NCBI RefSeq assembly: GCF_000282195.1
Contig: NZ_AKJT01000126.1
Span: 1 to 46,889, forward strand
Direction of reading: 5' to 3'
Source of the DNA: Pseudomonas sp. GM18
Lineage (GTDB): Bacteria > Pseudomonadota > Gammaproteobacteria > Pseudomonadales > Pseudomonadaceae
DNA: 46,889 bases
The notes beneath the pieces are model-generated. The model worked only from the letters and a program-made list of their open reading frames with translations, made no database searches and was not told the DNA's origin. How positions within the stretch are numbered: the stretch's first letter is position 1; every line of letters begins with the position of its first letter. The position numbers were made by a program, and so were the translations under genes. Shown one piece after another: positions 41,872 to 46,889 of this stretch.

Positions 41872-44800
41872 TCAAACAGGCTCTTTCTTGACCCTGAACC
41901 AAGCCGCATACAACGCCGGCAAGAACAGCAGCGTCAACGCCGTCGCCACAATCAGCCCGCCCATGATCGCCACCGCCATCGGCCCGAAAAACACACTGCG
42001 CGACAATGGAATCATCGCCAGCACCGCCGCCAGCGCGGTCAACACAATCGGCCGGAAACGTCGTACCGTCGCCTCGATGATCGCCTGCCAGGGCTTGAGC
42101 CCGGCAGCGATGTCCTGCTCGATCTGATCCACCAGAATCACCGAGTTACGCATGATCATCCCGGACAAGGCGATGGTCCCGAGCATGGCGACAAAACCGA
42201 ACGGCTGACGGAACACCATCAGAAACAGCGTCACCCCGATCAACCCCAGCGGCGCCGTCAGAAACACCATGGCAGTGCGTGAGAAACTGCGCAGTTGCAG
42301 CATCAGCAACGTCAGCACCACCACGATGAACAACGGCACGCCGGCCTTCACCGAGTTCTGCCCACGGGCCGAGTCTTCCACCGTACCGCCGACGTCCAGC
42401 AGATAGCCGTCCGGCAGTTCGGCGCGGATCGGATCGAGGGTCGGCATGATTTGCTGCACCAGCGTCGCCGGTTGTTCCTTGCCGTAAATGTCGGCGCGAA
42501 CCGTCACGTTGGGCAGGCGGTTACGGTGCCAGATGATGCCTTCTTCGAAGCCGTATTCCAGCGTGGCAATCTGCGACAGCGCCACACTGCGACCGTTGTC
42601 GGTCGGCACGGCCAGGCTCGGCAGCAACGCAAGCTCGGTACGCTCATGCACCGTGCCGCGCAGCAGGATCTCGATCAATTCGTTGTCTTCGCGATACTGG
42701 CTGACGCTGGCACCGGTCAGCGAACTTTGCAGGAATCTCGAGAGGTTCGCCGTGCTCACGCCCAGTGCCCGCGCGCGGTCCTGATCGACGTTCAGGTACA
42801 CGACTTTGCTCGGTTCTTCCCAGTCCAGATGCACGTTGGCCACGTGTGGATTCTCGCGAACCTTGGCCGCGACTTTACGCGCCAGGGCGCGGACGTCCGC
42901 AATGTGTTCACCGGTGACCCGGAACTGCACCGGATAACCAACCGGCGGGCCGTTCTCCAGCCGCGTGACCCGCGAGCGCAGGGCCGGGAATTGTTCGTTG
43001 AGGGTTTCGATCAGCCAGGTGCGCAGGGTTTCGCGGTCTTCGATGGTCTTGGCCAGTACCACAAACTGCGCAAAGCTGGCGGCCGGAAGTTGCTGATCCA
43101 GCGGCAGGTAGAAGCGCGGCGAACCGGTGCCGACATAAGCCACATAGTTGTCGATCCCGGCGTGATCCTTGAGCAGGCCTTCGAGACGCTTGACCTCCTC
43201 GGCGGTGTTGCTCAGGGAGGCACCTTCGGCCAGTTTCAGATCAACCATCAATTCCAGCCGTCCCGAAGCCGGGAAGAACTGCTGCGGCACGAAACGGAAC
43301 AGCACCACGGACGCGACGAACATCACGATGGTCAACACGATCACCGTTTTGCGCCGGCGCACGCACCACTCCACCAGCCGTCTGACGCGCTGATAGAACG
43401 GCGTGCCGTAAGGGTCGGGTTGGCCGTCGCCGGTGCCGTGTTTGGCGGCATGAATTTTCGCCAGGTCCGGCAGGAGTTTTTCCCCCAGATAAGGCACAAA
43501 GACCACGGCGGCCACCCACGACGCCAGCAGCGCGATGGTCACCACCTGGAAGATCGAGCGAGTGTATTCACCGGTGCCCGATTGCGCGGTGGCAATCGGC
43601 AGGAAACCGGCAGCGGTGATCAACGTACCGGTGAGCATCGGGAACGCGGTGCTGGTCCAGGCATAGCTGGCGGCCTTGATCCGGTCGAAGCCCTGCTCCA
43701 TTTTGATCGCCATCATTTCCACGGCGATGATCGCGTCATCCACCAGCAAGCCCAGCGCCAGCACCAGCGCGCCGAGGGAGATCTTGTGCAGGCCTATCCC
43801 CAAGTAATACATGCAGGCGAAGGTCATCGCCAACACCAGCGGAATCGCCAGAGCCACGACCATGCCGGTGCGCACGCCGAGGGAGAAGAAGCTCACCAGC
43901 AACACAATCGCCAGGGCCTCCACCAGCACCTGGACGAACTCGCCGACACCGGTTTTCACCGCGGCGGGTTGATCGGACACTTTGCGCAACTGCATGCCGG
44001 CCGGCAGGTTTTGCTGGATCCGGGCGAACTCGATTTCCAGCGCCTTGCCCAGTACCAGAATATCGCCACCGTCCTTCATGGCCACCGCCAGACCGATGGC
44101 GTCCTCAGCCATGAAGCGCATGCGCGGCGCCGGTGGGTCGTTGAAACCACGACGAACGTTCGCCACATCGCCGATGCGGAACGTACGATCAGCGACGCGG
44201 ATCGGGAAGTTCTTGATCTCGTCGACCGTCTGAAAATTCCCCGAGACCCGTAGCTGCAAACGCTCGCTGGTGGTTTCGAAGAAGCCAGCGGTAGACATCG
44301 CGTTCTGCTCTTCAAGCGCCTGCTGCACCACCGCCAACGGCAACCCGAGGGTGGCCAGTTTGACGTTGGAGAGCTCGATCCAGATCTTCTCGTCCTGCAG
44401 CCCGAGCAGGTCGACCTTGCCCACATCCTTGACCCGCTGCAGCTGAATCTGGATGCGGTCGGCGTAATCCTTGAGCACCGCGTAATCAAAACCGTCGCCG
44501 GTCAGGGCGTAGATGTTGCCGAAGGTGGTGCCGAATTCATCGTTGAAAAACGGCCCCTGGATGCCTGGTGGCAGGGTCTGGCGGATGTCGCTGATTTTTT
44601 TGCGGACCTGATACCAGAGGTCCGGGATTTCCACCGAGTGCATCGAATCCCGAGCCATGAATGTCACCTGGGACTCGCCCGGACGGGAGAACGAAGTGAT
44701 CCGTTCGTACTCGCCGGTTTCCATCAGTTTCTTTTCAATACGCTCGGTGACCTGGCGCGACACTTCCTCGGCCGTGGCCCCCGGCCAGTTGGTGCGAATC

Positions 44801-44943
44801 ACCATGGCCTTGAACGTGAACGGCGGGTCTTCGCTTTGGCCGAGCTTGGTGTAGGACAACGTGCCGACCGCAGCCAGCAAGAGCATCAGGAACAGTACGA
44901 TCTGGCGGTTACGCAGCGCCCATTCGGAAAGATTGAAACCCAT
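41872..44943 (-). CDS. RND efflux pump, inner membrane permease subunit
   Basis: A 1023-residue RND transporter of the hydrophobic/amphiphilic efflux type. The N-terminus MGFNLSEWALRNRQIVLFLM starts helix 1, a large periplasmic porter/docking loop follows, and helix 4 carries LGLLVDDAIIAVE with the proton-relay aspartate pair; a second half repeats this plan. The residue matching lysine 940 of AcrB in helix 10 is arginine (SGMIMRNSVILVDQ), as I recall for some TriC-like pumps. It would export drugs or other amphiphiles by proton antiport with the adaptor encoded six bases upstream; no outer-membrane channel gene is present, so a TolC-like protein from elsewhere is needed. The substrate is unknown. 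Confidence 0.92.
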   Translation of the reverse strand: MGFNLSEWALRNRQIVLFLMLLLAAVGTLSYTKLGQSEDPPFTFKAMVIRTNWPGATAEEVSRQVTERIEKKLMETGEYERITSFSRPGESQVTFMARDSMHSVEIPDLWYQVRKKISDIRQTLPPGIQGPFFNDEFGTTFGNIYALTGDGFDYAVLKDYADRIQIQLQRVKDVGKVDLLGLQDEKIWIELSNVKLATLGLPLAVVQQALEEQNAMSTAGFFETTSERLQLRVSGNFQTVDEIKNFPIRVADRTFRIGDVANVRRGFNDPPAPRMRFMAEDAIGLAVAMKDGGDILVLGKALEIEFARIQQNLPAGMQLRKVSDQPAAVKTGVGEFVQVLVEALAIVLLVSFFSLGVRTGMVVALAIPLVLAMTFACMYYLGIGLHKISLGALVLALGLLVDDAIIAVEMMAIKMEQGFDRIKAASYAWTSTAFPMLTGTLITAAGFLPIATAQSGTGEYTRSIFQVVTIALLASWVAAVVFVPYLGEKLLPDLAKIHAAKHGTGDGQPDPYGTPFYQRVRRLVEWCVRRRKTVIVLTIVMFVASVVLFRFVPQQFFPASGRLELMVDLKLAEGASLSNTAEEVKRLEGLLKDHAGIDNYVAYVGTGSPRFYLPLDQQLPAASFAQFVVLAKTIEDRETLRTWLIETLNEQFPALRSRVTRLENGPPVGYPVQFRVTGEHIADVRALARKVAAKVRENPHVANVHLDWEEPSKVVYLNVDQDRARALGVSTANLSRFLQSSLTGASVSQYREDNELIEILLRGTVHERTELALLPSLAVPTDNGRSVALSQIATLEYGFEEGIIWHRNRLPNVTVRADIYGKEQPATLVQQIMPTLDPIRAELPDGYLLDVGGTVEDSARGQNSVKAGVPLFIVVVLTLLMLQLRSFSRTAMVFLTAPLGLIGVTLFLMVFRQPFGFVAMLGTIALSGMIMRNSVILVDQIEQDIAAGLKPWQAIIEATVRRFRPIVLTALAAVLAMIPLSRSVFFGPMAVAIMGGLIVATALTLLFLPALYAAWFRVKKEPV

Positions 44944-44949
44944 CGGGGA

Positions 44950-46050
44950 TTACTCCTTGTGCGCCAGATTGACCACGCGGTTGGAGCGATCCACCGGGCG
45001 CACTTGCTGCCCGTCGTGAAGCACATGAACACCGGCCGCCACTACCCAGTCGCTGGCGTTCAGGCCCTCGAGCACCGGCACGGTTTTCTCGCCGAATGCA
45101 CCGACCCGCACCGGGACTTTTTTCAAGGTGTTGTTGGCGCCGACCACCCACACGTAAGTGGCACCGTTTTCTGCGGTGAGGGCCGACAGCGGCACCGACA
45201 ACGGCACCACTTCGGCTGTCTGGATAAACACCCGGGCGCTCTGGCCGAGTTCGGCGGGAACCTTGCCGGCGGTAAAAGCGATACGGGCGGCAAAGGTGCG
45301 GGATTTGGGGTCGGCGGCAGGCGACAACTCACGGATGTGCCCGGGGAAACGCTGGTCGGGTTGGGTCCAGAGCTCCACCGAGACCGGCTGACCGACCTTG
45401 AAACGGCCGAAGCTCTGTTCCGGCAGACTGATCAACACTTCGCGCTCGCCATCGGTGGCGAGGGTAAACACCGTTTGCCCGGCCGCCACCACTTGCCCGA
45501 CTTCCACCGCGCGTTTGGCCACCACGCCATCCTGCGGCGCACGCAGCACCGCGTAACTGGCCTGATTGGTCGAGACGTTGAATTCGGCTTTGATCTGCTT
45601 GAGGCGGGCCTCACCGGAGCGGTAGAGGTTTTCCGCGTTGTCGTACTGCGAACGGCTGACCATCTGCCGTTCCATCAGGGTCTTGTAGCGATCACGCTCG
45701 GCGCGCACCAGGCTCAGATTGGCCTCGGCGGCCGCGACCTGGGCACGGGTGGCTTCCAGTTGCAGGCGCACGTCCTGAGGATCGAGTTCCGCCAGAGGCT
45801 GGTCAGCCTTGACCCGCTGCCCTTCTTCGACCAGTCGTCGGCTGACTTTGCCGCCAATGCGGAAGGCCAGGTCCGGCTCATACCGCGCGCGGACTTCACC
45901 GGGATAACTTTCCATTGCCTGCGCCGAGGGCTCTGGCTGCACGACCATAGCCGGGCGGACGGTGACTTGAGGCGCCTCTTCGTGGCCACACGCAGACAGT
46001 AAAAAAGCCAGACTGACCGGCAACGCGAGGGGCAAGACATAGCGGAACAT
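44950..46050 (-). CDS. RND efflux periplasmic adaptor lipoprotein
   Basis: A 366-residue membrane-fusion protein. A lipoprotein signal ends in LLSAC with the lipidated cysteine C21. The usual order follows: barrel and lipoyl halves (GKVSRRLVEEGQRVKADQPLAELDPQDVRLQ, about 65-100), a coiled-coil hairpin (about 100-165, rich in A, E, R, L), the second lipoyl half (VLRAPQDGVVAKRAVEVGQVVAAGQTVF) and beta-barrel and membrane-proximal domains. It links the RND pump to an outer-membrane channel. It is first in the two-gene minus-strand operon, and only one adaptor is present. Expression is probably repressed by the divergent TetR protein. Confidence 0.92.
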   Translation of the reverse strand: MFRYVLPLALPVSLAFLLSACGHEEAPQVTVRPAMVVQPEPSAQAMESYPGEVRARYEPDLAFRIGGKVSRRLVEEGQRVKADQPLAELDPQDVRLQLEATRAQVAAAEANLSLVRAERDRYKTLMERQMVSRSQYDNAENLYRSGEARLKQIKAEFNVSTNQASYAVLRAPQDGVVAKRAVEVGQVVAAGQTVFTLATDGEREVLISLPEQSFGRFKVGQPVSVELWTQPDQRFPGHIRELSPAADPKSRTFAARIAFTAGKVPAELGQSARVFIQTAEVVPLSVPLSALTAENGATYVWVVGANNTLKKVPVRVGAFGEKTVPVLEGLNASDWVVAAGVHVLHDGQQVRPVDRSNRVVNLAHKE

Positions 46051-46087
46051 GGTGAAGGACCTTTCGCTAATGGTGCTTGGAATAATT

Positions 46088-46125
46088 ATACTGACCAGTA
46101 TGTTATTAATAGCAAACTCACCAGT
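46088..46125. promoter_or_regulatory. Probable TetR operator between the efflux operon and its regulator
   Basis: ATACTGACCAGTAT (46088-46101) is a palindrome with perfect 6-bp arms. A related box ACTCACCAGT (46116-46125) lies 26 bases further on. Both are in the 93-base divergent promoter region, about 40 bases from the adaptor start and 20-55 from the tetR start, so one repressor could shut off both directions. Confidence 0.65.
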
Positions 46126-46143
46126 CCAGTATTAAAGCGAAGA

Positions 46144-46788
46144 ATGTCTGACAATCTTTCCCCACCCAGCGGTCCGGGCCGCCCCAAGGATCTGGCCAAG
46201 CGCCAGGCAATCCTCGATGCGGCGAAAATCCTGTTTCTGAGTAAGGGCTACGCCAACACCAGCATGGATGCCGTAGCGACTGAGGCCGGCGTGTCGAAGC
46301 TGACTGTCTACAGCCACTTCAACGACAAGGAGACGCTGTTCTCCGCCGCCGTGATGGCCAAATGCGAAGAGCAACTGCCACCGCTGTTTTTTGAATTGCC
46401 GGACGGCATAGCGGTGGAAACCGTGCTGCTGAACATCGCGCGCGGCTTTCATCAACTGATCAACAGCGATGAATCGGTAAACCTGCACCGGCTGATGATG
46501 ACGCTGGGCAGCCAGGACCCGAAACTCTCGCAGATTTTCTTCGAGGCTGGGCCAGAACGCATGCTGCACGGCATGGAGCGGTTGCTGAGCAAGATCGATC
46601 AGAGTGGCGTGCTAAGCATCGACAAACCACGCAATGCCGCTGAGCACTTTTTCTGCCTGCTCAAGGGCGCGGGGAATTTCCGGCTGCTGTATGGCTGCGG
46701 CGAGCCGGTAACCGGGGACGCTGCCGAAGCCCATTTGCAGGATGTGGTGGGGTTGTTTATGCGGGCGTATCGGCCGGAGCCGGCCTGA
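46144..46788 (+). CDS. TetR/AcrR family transcriptional regulator
   Basis: A 214-residue regulator. The N-terminal HTH domain (about 18-65) has RQAILDAAKILFLSKGYANTSMDAVATEAGVSKLTVYSHFNDKETLF, split by the usual turn, and the rest is a helical ligand-binding and dimerisation domain with a C-terminal region like that of AcrR-type repressors. It is divergent from the efflux operon and likely represses it until a drug-like ligand binds. No clear Shine-Dalgarno is visible apart from a weak GCGAAG. A multi-hairpin repeat follows directly. Confidence 0.9.
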   Translation: MSDNLSPPSGPGRPKDLAKRQAILDAAKILFLSKGYANTSMDAVATEAGVSKLTVYSHFNDKETLFSAAVMAKCEEQLPPLFFELPDGIAVETVLLNIARGFHQLINSDESVNLHRLMMTLGSQDPKLSQIFFEAGPERMLHGMERLLSKIDQSGVLSIDKPRNAAEHFFCLLKGAGNFRLLYGCGEPVTGDAAEAHLQDVVGLFMRAYRPEPA

Positions 46789-46823
46789 TGATCGTTCCCA
46801 CGCGCAGCAAAGGAATGCAGCCC

Positions 46824-46889
46824 GGGACGCTCCGCGTCCCAGAAGCGGACGCAGAGCGTCCATTGAGGCATTCCCACGCAGAGCGTGGG
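46824..46889. repeat. Multi-hairpin intergenic repeat at the window end
   Basis: Three consecutive short hairpins are present: GGGACGC-TCC-GCGTCCC (46824-46840), GGACGC-AGA-GCGTCC (46847-46861) and CCCACGC-AGA-GCGTGGG (46873-46889). A further degenerate copy (GTTCCCACGCGCAGC) precedes at 46794. This type of GC-rich repeat is frequent between genes in P. fluorescens-group genomes. It may continue past the window. Confidence 0.75.

Noticed and set aside
42295..44253. 652-codon open frame antisense to the RND pump
   Set aside because: Shadow of the pump gene with low-complexity His/Gln/Arg content and no start signal.

Overview
The window looks like chromosomal DNA of a fluorescent-type Pseudomonas (P. 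fluorescens group or close relative). This is inferred from the high G+C coding style, the gene repertoire (quinoprotein glucose dehydrogenase next to an OprB porin, a second Lon protease, a DUF6124 gene, a lone OpgC-domain protein) and the short repeats scattered between genes (REP-like hairpins, GTAGGAGCTGT-type inverted repeats, a GGGACGC/GCGTCCC multi-hairpin repeat). No phage integrase, transposase, tRNA, rRNA or CRISPR array was recognised. All functions are assigned by reading translated sequence; no database search was possible.

Layout. 1-983: 3' end of an FMN/[3Fe-4S] glutamate-synthase-like oxidoreductase. 961-4998 (minus): a three-gene glycan-modification operon (GtrB-like transferase, GtrII-like glucosyltransferase, GT39-type transferase). 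5223-6344: OpgC-domain membrane protein. 6417-7838 (minus): amino-acid permease with a long, palindrome-rich upstream region. 8449-11577: a very large bifunctional-type penicillin-binding protein with extra sequence in its transpeptidase half. 11728-16800: a 1690-residue toxin/effector with a C-terminal leucine-rich repeat and NEL-type E3 ubiquitin ligase domain. 16845-22578 (minus): a complete class 5 (CS1/CFA-I-like, alpha-clade) chaperone-usher fimbrial operon: major subunit, usher, chaperone, minor subunit, tip adhesin. 23077-24440: a His-rich PadR regulator and a siderophore-interacting ferric reductase (YqjI/YqjH type). 24496-25373 (minus): Pr6Pr membrane protein and VF530 protein.

25535-32722 is the most coherent metabolic unit: a MocR-type regulator (minus) faces a five-gene operon encoding a BenE-type transporter, a D-amino-acid dehydrogenase-like flavoenzyme, a Rid protein, a threonine-synthase-like PLP enzyme and a second-copy-type serine hydroxymethyltransferase, ending in a clear terminator. 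The 349-bp divergent region carries many ATTGA(A/G)TC-like repeats, including an 18-bp perfect inverted pair, which are probably MocR operators. The set suggests uptake and breakdown of an unusual (D-, beta-hydroxy or alpha-substituted) amino acid; the substrate is not known.

32965-36884: OprB porin and Gcd, the periplasmic glucose oxidation module. 37048-37627: a structured leader that could hide the ribosome binding site of a DUF6124 gene. 37801-40218: Lon protease (second, AsrA-like type). 40311-41657 (minus): Fic-domain AMP-transferase-type protein. 41872-46788: an RND efflux pump (adaptor plus inner membrane pump, minus) with a divergent TetR regulator and a palindromic operator between them. 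The window ends in a multi-hairpin intergenic repeat.
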